A stretch of DNA of 64,000 nucleotides from an uncultured Roseburia sp. (GTDB taxonomy: Bacteria > Bacillota > Clostridia > Lachnospirales > Lachnospiraceae), in the NCBI GenBank assembly GCA_910587865.1, contig CAJUNX010000004.1:85453-149452 (forward strand), written 5' to 3'. A program made the translations under genes and the position numbers. Shown one piece after another: positions 1-7,521 of this stretch; position 1 is the stretch's first letter, and each line of letters starts with the position of its first letter. Below the pieces are notes generated by a model. That model saw only the letters and a program-made list of their open reading frames with translations, was not told the origin of the DNA and ran no database searches.

Positions 1-896
1 GGCACTCCGTCCGCGGAAAAATCCGGCAGACCGCCCCGGACGCGTTCTTCCATCGTATCCGCAATCGCCTGCGGCTGCTCCATGATTTCTTTTTCCATAT
101 AAAACGGATAGCCGTTCTTCCCCGCGCTGTTCAACTCCCAGTTCACGGTGAAATATTCCGGCTCCGTCTCGTTTCCGTCAAAATCGGTGAGCCGCACCGC
201 GTCCTCCCTGAGCTCTAAAATATGATATTCCGGCACGACAAAATAGCGACCGGTAAACCGGCAGAGCGCTGTCAGATCCGACGCGAGCATCGCTCCCTGT
301 TCGCAGAGCGTCGCCACCACCGGACTGACATTGCGGGTTGTATAGATGGCGCCACAGTGATCCTCAAACATCACAACCAGCGCAAACGTTCCCCTAAGTC
401 TGGAAACCGTTTTTCTGATCGCCTCCTGCGGATTTCCCTCATAAAAACGGTTTAAGAGCGCTGCCACCACCTCGGTGTCCGTATCCGAGACAAGACTGCC
501 CCCCAGATCGTAGTCCTCAATCAGCTCCCTGTAATTCTCAATGATGCCGTTGTGTACCAGCGTGACCTTTCCGACCTGATGCGGGTGCGCGTTTGCGTCG
601 GAGACGCCGCCGTGCGTGGCCCACCTGGTGTGTCCGATCCCGCACTGCACCCTCCGCTCCGCGGATCCATCGCTCCGCGCCGGTTCCCCCGGCACGGTTT
701 CCGTTCCCGATGTCTCCCGCCGGCAGACGTTCCGCAGATCGCTGACCCGGCCGGCGCATTTAAACATTCTCACCCCCGCACGGTCAGAAAGCGCGATCCC
801 GGCACTGTCGTAGCCCCGGTACTCAAGCAGCTCTAACGCGTCCAGCAGGATCTCTTTTACATCCTCACTGCCTGTATATCCAATAATTCCACACAT
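1..896 (-). CDS. glmS: glutamine--fructose-6-phosphate aminotransferase, N-terminal part (runs off the left edge)
   Basis: GlmS makes glucosamine-6-phosphate from fructose-6-phosphate and glutamine, the first step to UDP-GlcNAc for wall and EPS. The ATG at 894-896 opens with MCGIIGYTG, so Cys2 is the N-terminal nucleophile of the class II glutaminase domain. Further signatures are LEYRGYDSAG, GIGHTRWATHG, NAHPH and HNGIIENY. The last readable residues (around YMEKEIMEQP) lie at the start of the linker to the sugar isomerase domains, which are outside the window. The stretch just before GIGHTRWATHG is longer than in the E. coli enzyme. The gene has its own promoter and a glmS ribozyme in its leader, so feedback by GlcN6P is expected. 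Identification is secure; only about half of the protein is present. Confidence 0.97.
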   Translation of the reverse strand, partial: MCGIIGYTGSEDVKEILLDALELLEYRGYDSAGIALSDRAGVRMFKCAGRVSDLRNVCRRETSGTETVPGEPARSDGSAERRVQCGIGHTRWATHGGVSDANAHPHQVGKVTLVHNGIIENYRELIEDYDLGGSLVSDTDTEVVAALLNRFYEGNPQEAIRKTVSRLRGTFALVVMFEDHCGAIYTTRNVSPVVATLCEQGAMLASDLTALCRFTGRYFVVPEYHILELREDAVRLTDFDGNETEPEYFTVNWELNSAGKNGYPFYMEKEIMEQPQAIADTMEERVRGGLPDFSADGV

Positions 897-940
897 ATAA
901 TTTCCTTTCCGTCTGATACGATCATTCTGTTTTGTCATTC

Positions 941-1076
941 CGTTACACCGTATTTGTTTTGCGGTTACCCGCATATTTGCCGGTGTATCACGCACCGGAA
1001 TGGTGCGGAAGGGCATCCGCCGAATCTTCGATCACCCTTCTCCTCGTCAACCTGCGCTGCGGCAGGTGCTGGCGCT
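941..1076 (-). ncRNA. glmS ribozyme (glucosamine-6-phosphate-activated self-cleaving riboswitch)
   Basis: Read on the minus strand, the leader contains AGCGCCAG, then GTTGACGAGG, then ATCGAAGATTCGGCGGATG. These are in the order and spacing of the conserved glmS ribozyme core. They are followed by a P4-type hairpin (CGCACC/GGTGCG) and a closing helix (ACACCG/CGGTGT). The expected cleavage is 5' of the G at 1075. The position, between the promoter at 1281-1308 and the glmS start at 896, is canonical. GlcN6P would trigger cleavage and loss of the mRNA. Confidence 0.95.
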
Positions 1077-1280
1077 ATGAGAGCCGGAAAACCGCTCCCA
1101 TTTGGTATGAACAGGTGTCCCGCGGGGCATCCTGTCTGTATCTGCACGCTGATGCGTAACACAGCGTATGTATCATCTGACCGTGATTTTATGGAACAGG
1201 CAAAGACGGCGCCGCCGCCTTCTGCCGGACTGCGTATCTGAAATGATAGCATTATTTTATTTTCAAAGTGCACGCTAACT

Positions 1281-1308
1281 ATTATACTTTATGTGTGCGT
1301 ATAGTCAA
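1281..1308 (-). promoter_or_regulatory. sigma-70 promoter of glmS
   Basis: On the minus strand TTGACT (1303-1308) and TATAAT (1281-1286) are separated by 16 bp. The start point would be about 200 nt upstream of the ribozyme cleavage site. The plus strand carries TATACT at 1284-1289, so the divergent reductase gene may use an overlapping promoter; that one is weaker. Confidence 0.85.
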
Positions 1309-1343
1309 GTGTGAATTCATCCTGTGAAACGGAGGTATCTTTT

Positions 1344-2897
1344 ATGTCAGACAATGATCTCAATCATAATCTTTCCCGATTTCTTCCCGATCTTGCGGAA
1401 TTCCGGGAAAAAACAGAAGCCTTTCACAGCGGAGCGCTTTCCGTCCCGCAGTACAAAGCCTTCTCCGGCGGTTTCGGCAGCTACGCGGAGCGCGGCGGAA
1501 AGACACATATGCTGCGGCTCCGCCTGCCCGGCGGCCAGGTGACAAAAGAAAAGCTCGCCGTCATCGTATCACTCTGCGACCGCTATCGGATCACGCAGTT
1601 AAAGCTCACCACCTGCCAGTCAATCCAGCTGCACCATCTGAACGCAGACGATCTGTGCGGCATGATGGAAACGGCATGGCGCGCCGGCATGATCTCCCGC
1701 GGAGGCGGCGGGGATTTTCCGCGCAATATCATGGCAACCCCGCTCTCCGGCGTCTGCCCGGGCGAAGCGTTCGACGTGCTCCCCTACGCAAAGGCGGCCG
1801 GGGAATACCTGATGGGCTTCATCAAAGCCGTGACCTTTCCGCGCAAGCTTAAGGTCTGCTTTTCCTCCACACCGGCCAACGAGCCGCATGCGACCTTCCG
1901 CGATCTGGGCTTCACCGCAAATGCAGATCACACCTTCGACGTCTGGGCCGCCGGCGGACTTGGAAACAACCCGCGTCTCGGCGTCTGTGTGGCAGAAGGG
2001 ATCGCTCCGGAACGGATTTTATACTATATCAAAGCCATGGTCTCTACGTTTGTAAAATACGGGAACTATGAAAACCGCGGGCGCGCCAGGACACGTTACC
2101 TGCAGGATACGCTGGGAACGGATGGTTTTATCCGCGCCTATCAGGAGATTCTGAAAGAAGTGTCCGGGCAGGAAGCGCTCACCGTCCGCATCCGTCCTGA
2201 AACCGTCACAAAAACCGGCGACGGCGGTGTGATCACGGACCGGCGCATCTTCCCGCAGAAGCAGGAGGGACTCTACTCCGTCTTTTATCAGCCGATCGGC
2301 GGCATGCTTTCTCCGGAAACATTAAAGGAGCTTTCCTCACTGATGCAGGATATGGAAGATGCACAGCTGCGTCTCACGCCGGAAGAAGGACTCTACGTCA
2401 TCAACTGCACCTCCCGGGAGGCTGCGCGCGTCCGAAACGCGACGACAGACGGCGCAGATACGCTGTTTGAGACTTCCGTCGCCTGCATCGGCGCCGCCAC
2501 CTGCCAGGTGGGCATCGGCGATTCCCAGGCGCTTCTTGACAGCTGTGTGAAGGCGGTGCGGAAGGAATCGTTTGCGGACGGCGTTCTTCCGAAGATTCAC
2601 ATCTCGGGCTGCCCGTCCTCCTGCGGTACGCATCAGATCGCAGAGATCGGCTTCCGCGGCGCAGTAAAGCAGACCCCGGACGGCCCGAAGCCCGCTTTTG
2701 CGATCTTTACCGGCGGCTGCCCGCTCCAGGGAAAAGAAGTGCTCGCGGATACCGGAAAAGCGATCGCCGCGGATGAGATTCCGCGCTTTCTCGTGGAGCT
2801 CGGCCGTATGATCGCAGCGGAGCATGCCACCTACGCTGACTGGATCCGGACAAACCGTGACAGGCTTGACGCGCTGATCGCTTCGTTTACGGCATAA
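1344..2897 (+). CDS. nitrite/sulfite reductase, siroheme and 4Fe-4S type
   Basis: This is a 517-residue cytoplasmic hemoprotein of the ferredoxin-type nitrite/sulfite reductase family, which carries out six-electron reduction at a siroheme-[4Fe-4S] centre. The four cluster cysteines are visible as Cys381-x5-Cys387 (ACIGAATC) and Cys423-x3-Cys427 (SGCPSSCG). The N-terminal half has the family's ferredoxin-like half-domain (KLTTCQSIQLHHL). I placed the start at 1344 because GGAGG at 1331-1335 fits it; an in-frame GTG at 1311 overlaps the glmS promoter and is unlikely. Sequence alone does not decide between nitrite and sulfite. No electron-transfer partner or siroheme gene is adjacent. The gene ends in a strong terminator. 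Confidence 0.9.
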   Translation: MSDNDLNHNLSRFLPDLAEFREKTEAFHSGALSVPQYKAFSGGFGSYAERGGKTHMLRLRLPGGQVTKEKLAVIVSLCDRYRITQLKLTTCQSIQLHHLNADDLCGMMETAWRAGMISRGGGGDFPRNIMATPLSGVCPGEAFDVLPYAKAAGEYLMGFIKAVTFPRKLKVCFSSTPANEPHATFRDLGFTANADHTFDVWAAGGLGNNPRLGVCVAEGIAPERILYYIKAMVSTFVKYGNYENRGRARTRYLQDTLGTDGFIRAYQEILKEVSGQEALTVRIRPETVTKTGDGGVITDRRIFPQKQEGLYSVFYQPIGGMLSPETLKELSSLMQDMEDAQLRLTPEEGLYVINCTSREAARVRNATTDGADTLFETSVACIGAATCQVGIGDSQALLDSCVKAVRKESFADGVLPKIHISGCPSSCGTHQIAEIGFRGAVKQTPDGPKPAFAIFTGGCPLQGKEVLADTGKAIAADEIPRFLVELGRMIAAEHATYADWIRTNRDRLDALIASFTA

Positions 2898-2914
2898 CGG
2901 CGCGGAAACGGACA

Positions 2915-2938
2915 GACAGGGGGCTTTCGCCCCCTGTC
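2915..2938 (+). terminator. rho-independent terminator of the reductase gene
   Basis: A perfect 10-bp stem (GACAGGGGGC / GCCCCCTGTC) has a TTTC loop and is followed by a T/C-rich run (ATTTCTCTTTTC). It overlaps the stop codon of the converging membrane-protein gene by two bases. Confidence 0.9.
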
Positions 2939-3368
2939 ATTTCTCTTTTCTGTCCCGCAGAATCTTTATGATGCGGTACTCGTAAAACAATGCCACCGCT
3001 ACCATTAATACCACGACAATCAGACTGTAGCCGGAATTAATCTGCTTTCCCAGCACATCGCAGACACTGGTGAAGCAGAGCCCGCCCACAAAGATCAGCT
3101 TACAGACGCGTACCATCCGGATCGTGTATGTCCGGATCTTCCCGCTGCACTGCTCCGGTGAGAGGCCGTTCACGCGCTCCGGATACACCGAAAGCATGGT
3201 AAGCCCCGCATACACCAAAAGCAGAACGGCCACGTTCATAAACACTGTAATCAGATTCGCGTGATATGCGATCCCGTAATAAATCTGTAGTCCCACATAC
3301 ACAAGCCCTGCCACGATTCCCACGGCCTCCGCCAGCATGGCCGCCTGCGTCAGTTCATTTTTTTTCAC
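2937..3368 (-). CDS. small multi-pass membrane protein of unknown function
   Basis: This 143-residue protein has four predicted membrane helices (about residues 10-30, 40-62, 85-105 and 115-132). A short basic loop lies between helices 2 and 3, and the charged tail ends in RDRKEK. I do not recognise the family; it resembles the short hypothetical membrane proteins common in Lachnospiraceae. It follows the glycosylase gene in the same direction after a 180-bp spacer made of a tandem repeat, so cotranscription is possible but not shown. Confidence 0.7.
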   Translation of the reverse strand: MKKNELTQAAMLAEAVGIVAGLVYVGLQIYYGIAYHANLITVFMNVAVLLLVYAGLTMLSVYPERVNGLSPEQCSGKIRTYTIRMVRVCKLIFVGGLCFTSVCDVLGKQINSGYSLIVVVLMVAVALFYEYRIIKILRDRKEK

Positions 3369-3427
3369 GTAATCCCTCCTGTTTCCGAACGCGACTTTTT
3401 TCTACCGGCCTTCTCTTTTGCCGTCGG

Positions 3428-3569
3428 TTTTCCCGCGCGGCTTATTTCTTCTCTCTTTCGGCCATTTCCTTTGTCCCGGGTTTTCCCGCGCGGCTTATTT
3501 CTTCTCTCTTTCGGCCATTTCCTTTGTCCCGGGTTTTCCCGCGCGGATCATTTCTTCTCCCTTTCGGCC
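3428..3569. repeat. 53-bp tandem duplication covering the 3' end of the glycosylase gene
   Basis: Two complete copies (3428-3480 and 3481-3533) are identical or nearly so. A third partial copy (3534-3569) overlaps the last codons of the deoxyinosine glycosylase gene. On the minus strand each copy reads as the end of that gene (codons for AEREKK, then a stop) plus the GC-rich bases after it. The repeat therefore arose by slippage or duplication of the gene terminus. Confidence 0.9.
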
Positions 3570-4054
3570 GCGATCTGCTCTCCCCATGCCTTTATCAGCC
3601 GCTCCAGGCTCCACGCCGCGTTTGCCGGACTTGTGGACGGAAGCTGATACACCGGCGGCTGGCCGTCTTTTTTGCAGTGTTTTAGAAAAAGACGGTACGC
3701 CATGCCGCCGTTTGCAAAAATCGCCCGGATCCTCGCCTGTTTTAAAATCACATTCATATCGTTCGCCGTCACATTGCGGATCGAGCTGTCGGAAGAACCC
3801 GCGATATCGCAGGAGGCGATCACATCCCACACGGCAAGCCGTCTGCGCAAAAGAAACGCGCGCTTCTCCTCCACCGTCTCTGGCGGCGCTTCGCCGAATA
3901 TCCCGGCTGTCACCTTCCAGAAACGGTTCTGCGGATGTCCGTAGTAAAAACTGACCTCCCGGGATTTCACCGACGGGAAAGACCCCAGAATCAGGATCTC
4001 ACACTGCGCGTCGTACACCGGTCCGAACTCATGAACCACATGCGTATATTCCAT
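3548..4054 (-). CDS. DNA-deoxyinosine (hypoxanthine) glycosylase, uracil-DNA glycosylase superfamily
   Basis: This 168-residue base-excision repair enzyme is predicted to remove deaminated adenine (hypoxanthine) from DNA. The family 6 UDG signatures are present: LILGSFPSVKSRE near residue 22, YYGHPQNRFWK near residue 38 and LPSTSPANA near residue 138. Its length is normal for the family. It lies 11 bp after the GGDEF gene in the same direction and may be in its operon. The last codons have been duplicated downstream (see the 53-bp repeat) without damage to the gene. Confidence 0.88.
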   Translation of the reverse strand: MEYTHVVHEFGPVYDAQCEILILGSFPSVKSREVSFYYGHPQNRFWKVTAGIFGEAPPETVEEKRAFLLRRRLAVWDVIASCDIAGSSDSSIRNVTANDMNVILKQARIRAIFANGGMAYRLFLKHCKKDGQPPVYQLPSTSPANAAWSLERLIKAWGEQIAAEREKK

Positions 4055-4065
4055 GACTCTTCTTC

Positions 4066-5049
4066 CTATCTCCGGTATCTGGCCGGCTGCAGCTCATAAC
4101 AGCAGTGCACCAAAAGATTCTTTCTGCCGCTGTCGCTTAAGAACTTTTCCTTTACGCGGTCCGCGATCATATCCGCAAGCTTCTGTGATGTGTCAATCGC
4201 CAGCACCAGGTACTGGCTGCTGGTGTAGCGCGTGTAGACATCCCCGATGCGCAGCGTCGTGCGGATCGCTTCGCCGAGCAGCTCCATCAGAAAGTCCTTC
4301 TCATCCGGCGCCACGCTTCGTCCGTCATCATCGACCACCGTCATCAGAATCACACAGGCTTTCTGCCCGTTGCGGATGATGCCGCGCTCTAAAAAGCGAT
4401 AGATGCTCTTAAACGTCTCATAATCCCTGCAGTATGCCCCGGGCATACTGATCTCCTCCATCAGATCCTCTCTGATCCTCCCGGCGTCCCTGCGGTAGCT
4501 GTCCGCCCCGGCGGCCTCTTCCCATCCGCCGCCTGCCGCACCTCTCCTTTTTTCGAACAGGTCCTTTCTCGCCCGCGCAAACATGGTCTCACACGTATCC
4601 TCTTCCCCGCATACGGCGCAGCCCGCAGTGACCGTGAGGGAAATCTCACCGGCCCTGCGCTTCTGATAGGCGGCAAACCGGTCCGTCAGACGTTCGAGCG
4701 CCTGTTTTGCCAGCTTCTCCCCCTGACACTCCGGCATATAAATCACAAACTCATCCCCGCCGCTGCGGCCCAGAATATCACGGTCCCCGATCAGACGCCC
4801 CAGTGTCTGCGCCGCAAGCTGCAGACATTCATCTCCCGCCCGGTGCCCGAACCGTTCATTGATCCGCTTAAAATGATCGATATCGCAGATGAGCAGCGCT
4901 CCGTTCTCACTTAACTGATCCGTGATCCTGGCTCTTGCGGCGTGCCAGTTTAACACTCCCGTTAAGCTGTCGAGTCCCATCTCCCCGATCAGGCTTCTCT
5001 CTGTCAGACTGTATTCCATCGCGTTATCCCTTTCCACCTCTTCCGTCAT
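4066..5049 (-). CDS. GGDEF-domain diguanylate cyclase with a second, degenerate GGDEF-like domain
   Basis: This is a 327-residue soluble protein with no membrane segment. The first domain (about residues 25-175) has the full active-site signature: LDSLTGVLN, CDIDHFKRINERFGH and SGGDEF. It should therefore make cyclic di-GMP from GTP. The C-terminal half (about residues 210-320) has the same fold pattern (CVILMTVVDD, RIGDVYTRYTSSQYLVLA) but lacks GGDEF residues, so it is probably regulatory. No PAS, GAF or receiver sensor domain precedes it. It has its own promoter divergent from asnA. Targets are unknown; an EPS link is possible but unproven. Confidence 0.88.
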   Translation of the reverse strand: MTEEVERDNAMEYSLTERSLIGEMGLDSLTGVLNWHAARARITDQLSENGALLICDIDHFKRINERFGHRAGDECLQLAAQTLGRLIGDRDILGRSGGDEFVIYMPECQGEKLAKQALERLTDRFAAYQKRRAGEISLTVTAGCAVCGEEDTCETMFARARKDLFEKRRGAAGGGWEEAAGADSYRRDAGRIREDLMEEISMPGAYCRDYETFKSIYRFLERGIIRNGQKACVILMTVVDDDGRSVAPDEKDFLMELLGEAIRTTLRIGDVYTRYTSSQYLVLAIDTSQKLADMIADRVKEKFLSDSGRKNLLVHCCYELQPARYRR

Positions 5050-5100
5050 TTGTAATCCTATTTCCTTTCCGCCCGCGTGGCACAGGCATCCACTGTCTTT

Positions 5101-5129
5101 ATTATATCCCTCTCTTCTGACCAGATCAA
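5101..5129 (-). promoter_or_regulatory. promoter of the GGDEF gene
   Basis: On the minus strand TTGATC (5124-5129) and TATAAT (5101-5106) are 17 bp apart. It is back to back with the asnA promoter. Confidence 0.8.
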
Positions 5130-5131
5130 TG

Positions 5132-5153
5132 ATTTCAAATTTATTTTTGAAAT
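5132..5153. promoter_or_regulatory. putative operator between divergent promoters
   Basis: An 8-bp inverted repeat (ATTTCAAA / TTTGAAAT, 6-bp spacer) lies between the two -35 boxes and overlaps the asnA -35 box. It could bind a dimeric regulator controlling both genes. No regulator is identified. Confidence 0.5.
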
Positions 5154-5174
5154 TCTGCCGGATTATGTTATAAT
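5147..5174 (+). promoter_or_regulatory. promoter of asnA (extended -10)
   Basis: TTGAAA (5147-5152) and TATAAT (5169-5174) are 16 bp apart, with a TG at 5166-5167 forming an extended -10. Confidence 0.85.
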
Positions 5175-5392
5175 GTACGCGCAGGCAATGAGCAGTGCCA
5201 GAATGCAGAATGGCAGATCGGCTGTTTTCAGACGAATTTGACAGAATGCATTTTGACAGGGCGTATGCCCGCGAATGGGGAAAATTTCAAATTTTCCCCG
5301 GGCTGCACTGCGTATCGGACGATGTGACAGAATGCAGAATGGCAGATCGGCTGTCCGCAGGCGCATCAGACCATCGAAAGGAGAGTTTTTAC
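5175..5392 (+). promoter_or_regulatory. asnA leader with direct repeats and a long dyad
   Basis: The untranslated leader of about 200 nt holds two near-identical segments containing GAATGCAGAATGGCAGATCG, starting at 5201 and 5330 (129 bp apart). A shorter piece (GACAGAATGCA) lies between them. A 23-bp dyad at 5277-5299 (GGGGAAAATTT / AAATTTTCCCC around one base) sits in the middle. No T-box signature is present. The asnA reading frame happens to stay open through the leader, but the ribosome site at 5379 marks the true start downstream. Confidence 0.6.
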
Positions 5393-6403
5393 ATGGAACA
5401 CCTGATCATTCCAAACGATTACCAGCCAAAGCTGAATTTACATGATACACAGATCGCGATCAAGATGCTCAAAGACTTTTTTCAGGGAATTCTCGGACTT
5501 CGCCTGAATTTGTCCCGCGTCTCCGCGCCGCTGTTTGTCGATCCCTTATCCGGGCTCAACGACAACTTAAACGGAGTCGAGCGCCCGGTCGCCTTTGATA
5601 TCAGAGAGCAGGACGGACGCGAGGCGGAGGTCGTACAGTCTCTGGCCAAATGGAAACGCTTCGCGCTGAAAAAGTACGGCTTTTCCTGCGGCGAGGGACT
5701 CTACACCGATATGAACGCGATCCGCAGGGACGAGATCACCGACAATATCCATTCTGTTTTCGTGGATCAGTGGGACTGGGAAAAAATCATCCGCAGGGAG
5801 GACCGCACGCTTGAAACCCTGATGGAGACCGTACGCATCGTCTACAAATGTCTCCGCAAAACCGAGAAATACATGTCGATCCAGTATGATTACATCGAGG
5901 AAATTCTGCCGAAGGAGATTTTCTTTCTGACCACGCAGGAGCTTCTCGATCTCTATCCGGACTTAACGCCGCATGAGCGCGAATACCGGATCACAAAGGA
6001 AAAGGGCGCGGTCTGCCTGATGCAGATCGGTGACGCCCTCACGGACGGAAAACCGCATGACGGCCGTGCGCCGGACTACGACGACTGGGCCTTAAACGCA
6101 GATATCTTAGTCTACTATCCGGTGCTCGATATCGCGCTTGAGCTCTCCTCCATGGGGATCCGGGTCGACCGCGACGCCCTGCTCTCCCAGCTAAAAAAAG
6201 CGGGCTGCACCAGCCGCTCCAGTCTTCCGTTCCAAAAGGCGGTCATCGACGGGGAGCTGCCCTATACGATCGGCGGCGGCATCGGTCAGTCGAGAATCTG
6301 TATGTTTTATTTGAGGAAAGCGCACATCGGGGAAGTACAGTCCTCCCTGTGGCCGGATCAGACCGCTTCGGAGTGCGAAAAGGCCGGGATTCCGCTGCTT
6401 TAA
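5393..6403 (+). CDS. asnA: aspartate--ammonia ligase (asparagine synthetase A)
   Basis: AsnA makes asparagine from aspartate, ammonia and ATP in a class II aminoacyl-tRNA-synthetase-like fold. The protein has 336 residues (E. coli AsnA about 330). Family segments include VSAPLFVDPLSGLNDNLNGVERPV, SLAKWKRFAL, GLYTDMNAIRRDE, HSVFVDQWDWEK and the C-terminal IGGGIGQSR motif. The start at 5393 is chosen because AGGAG precedes it by 9 bp and the N-terminus then aligns with the family (MEHLIIPNDYQPKL). An upstream in-frame ATG at 5195 would translate the repeat-rich leader. It is monocistronic, with its own promoter and terminator. Confidence 0.96.
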   Translation: MEHLIIPNDYQPKLNLHDTQIAIKMLKDFFQGILGLRLNLSRVSAPLFVDPLSGLNDNLNGVERPVAFDIREQDGREAEVVQSLAKWKRFALKKYGFSCGEGLYTDMNAIRRDEITDNIHSVFVDQWDWEKIIRREDRTLETLMETVRIVYKCLRKTEKYMSIQYDYIEEILPKEIFFLTTQELLDLYPDLTPHEREYRITKEKGAVCLMQIGDALTDGKPHDGRAPDYDDWALNADILVYYPVLDIALELSSMGIRVDRDALLSQLKKAGCTSRSSLPFQKAVIDGELPYTIGGGIGQSRICMFYLRKAHIGEVQSSLWPDQTASECEKAGIPLL

Positions 6404-6430
6404 TGCGCGGGCCTTCTGTTCTGACAGGAA

Positions 6431-6464
6431 AAGGCAGGAAAAACATCTCCGTTTTTCCTGCCTT
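6431..6464 (+). terminator. asnA terminator, possibly bidirectional
   Basis: A stem of 14 bp (starting AAGGCAGGAAAAAC, closing GTTTTTCCTGCCTT) has a 6-nt loop and is followed by ATTTTCT. It also lies just past the end of the converging S1 gene. Confidence 0.9.
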
Positions 6465-6473
6465 ATTTTCTGA

Positions 6474-7376
6474 TTAATCAAGCTTTAGTCCCGAGAGAAG
6501 AGAGCCCAGACTCGTTCCAAGCGTCTCGCGGCTGGTGTAGTTCTCCATATCCGCCGCTGTCCCGGTGTCCACCATCTCCTCGTCGAGCGCTTTCATGCTC
6601 AGGCTGATCTTGTTGTCATTCGTGTTTAAAATCTTTGCTTTTACCTTCTGCCCTTCTTTTAATACCTCGGAAGGCTTGCCGATCCGCCGGCTGCTGATCT
6701 GCGAGACATGCACCAGCCCGCTTAAGCCGTTGCCGAGATTGACAAATGCGCCGTACGGCATGAGAGATTCTACGGTTCCCTCCACCACGGTTCCCGGCAC
6801 AAGCATGGAAATCCTGTGGTTGCGCTCTAAGATCTCCGCCTCACGCGCAACGGCCTTGCCGGAGAGCACCAGCTTTTTCTTTTCCGGATCTGCCGTGATC
6901 ACGCGGACGGAAAGCTCTTTTCCGATCCAGGGCTCCGTGTCCTCGACATAGTCGAGCGAGAGCTGTGATGCCGGGATAAATGCGCGGATTCCCTCTAAGT
7001 ATGCGACCACGCCGCTTTTGACGCTCTCCTTGATGCGCACGGTCACTGTGGTCTTCTCGTCGAGCATTTTCTGAAACTTTTCCCAGGAGAGCATATCATT
7101 CGCCTCTTTTCTTGAGAGAAGGATATTGCCCTGACCGTCGTCGGTCTTCACCACCGTCGCCTCAATGACATCGCCCTTATGCACCTGCTCCATCACCGCA
7201 AAATCCGGATCGTTGCTTAAATCCGCGGCCTTTATGATGCCCTGCGCATAATATTTCAGATCCAGCGTCACTTCCTCTTCGCTGACATCGATCACGGTTC
7301 CAGAAATAATATCCCCTTCGTTAATACGGCGGAAAGAAGCCTCCAGCTCGTTCTTAAAATCGTCCATCGTTTCCAT
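6474..7376 (-). CDS. S1 RNA-binding domain protein (short ribosomal protein S1-like)
   Basis: This 300-residue protein has three S1/OB domains at about residues 18-88, 104-172 and 190-262. They carry the usual motifs: GDIISGTVIDV, KSGVVAYLEGIRAFIPASQLS and GTVVEGTVESLMPYGAFVNLGNGLSGLVHVSQIS. Short S1 homologues of this type in Clostridia bind mRNA and may assist translation or RNA turnover. The protein lacks the six-domain layout of E. coli S1, so ribosomal protein S1 would be an over-call. A promoter at 7492-7521 and a GGGAGG site precede it. Confidence 0.88.
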   Translation of the reverse strand: METMDDFKNELEASFRRINEGDIISGTVIDVSEEEVTLDLKYYAQGIIKAADLSNDPDFAVMEQVHKGDVIEATVVKTDDGQGNILLSRKEANDMLSWEKFQKMLDEKTTVTVRIKESVKSGVVAYLEGIRAFIPASQLSLDYVEDTEPWIGKELSVRVITADPEKKKLVLSGKAVAREAEILERNHRISMLVPGTVVEGTVESLMPYGAFVNLGNGLSGLVHVSQISSRRIGKPSEVLKEGQKVKAKILNTNDNKISLSMKALDEEMVDTGTAADMENYTSRETLGTSLGSLLSGLKLD

Positions 7377-7491
7377 AATGTGTGTTTACCTCCCGTAATT
7401 TGATCGTGGAGCAGCTCTCCACCCGCAGTGCCGGCAGCCGTTTTTCCAGTTCCGTTCCGGCTCCAGTTCCGTTCCGGAACTGCTTACGTGC

Positions 7492-7521
7492 ATTATAACA
7501 CACATTTCCATCTGATGACAA
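7492..7521 (-). promoter_or_regulatory. promoter of the S1-domain gene
   Basis: On the minus strand TTGTCA (7516-7521) and TATAAT (7492-7497) are 18 bp apart, inside the 3' end of the histidine kinase gene. The leader then carries a duplicated 18-bp unit (CCGGAACGGAACTGGA, twice) of unknown meaning. Confidence 0.75.

Noticed and set aside
5195..5392. N-terminal extension of AsnA from an upstream ATG
   Set aside because: The frame is open but encodes the leader repeat, lies just after the promoter, and has no ribosome site. The family start at 5393 has AGGAG.
5175..5392. T-box riboswitch ahead of asnA
   Set aside because: The conserved T-box sequence (AGGGTGGNACCGCG type) and a terminator with T run are absent.
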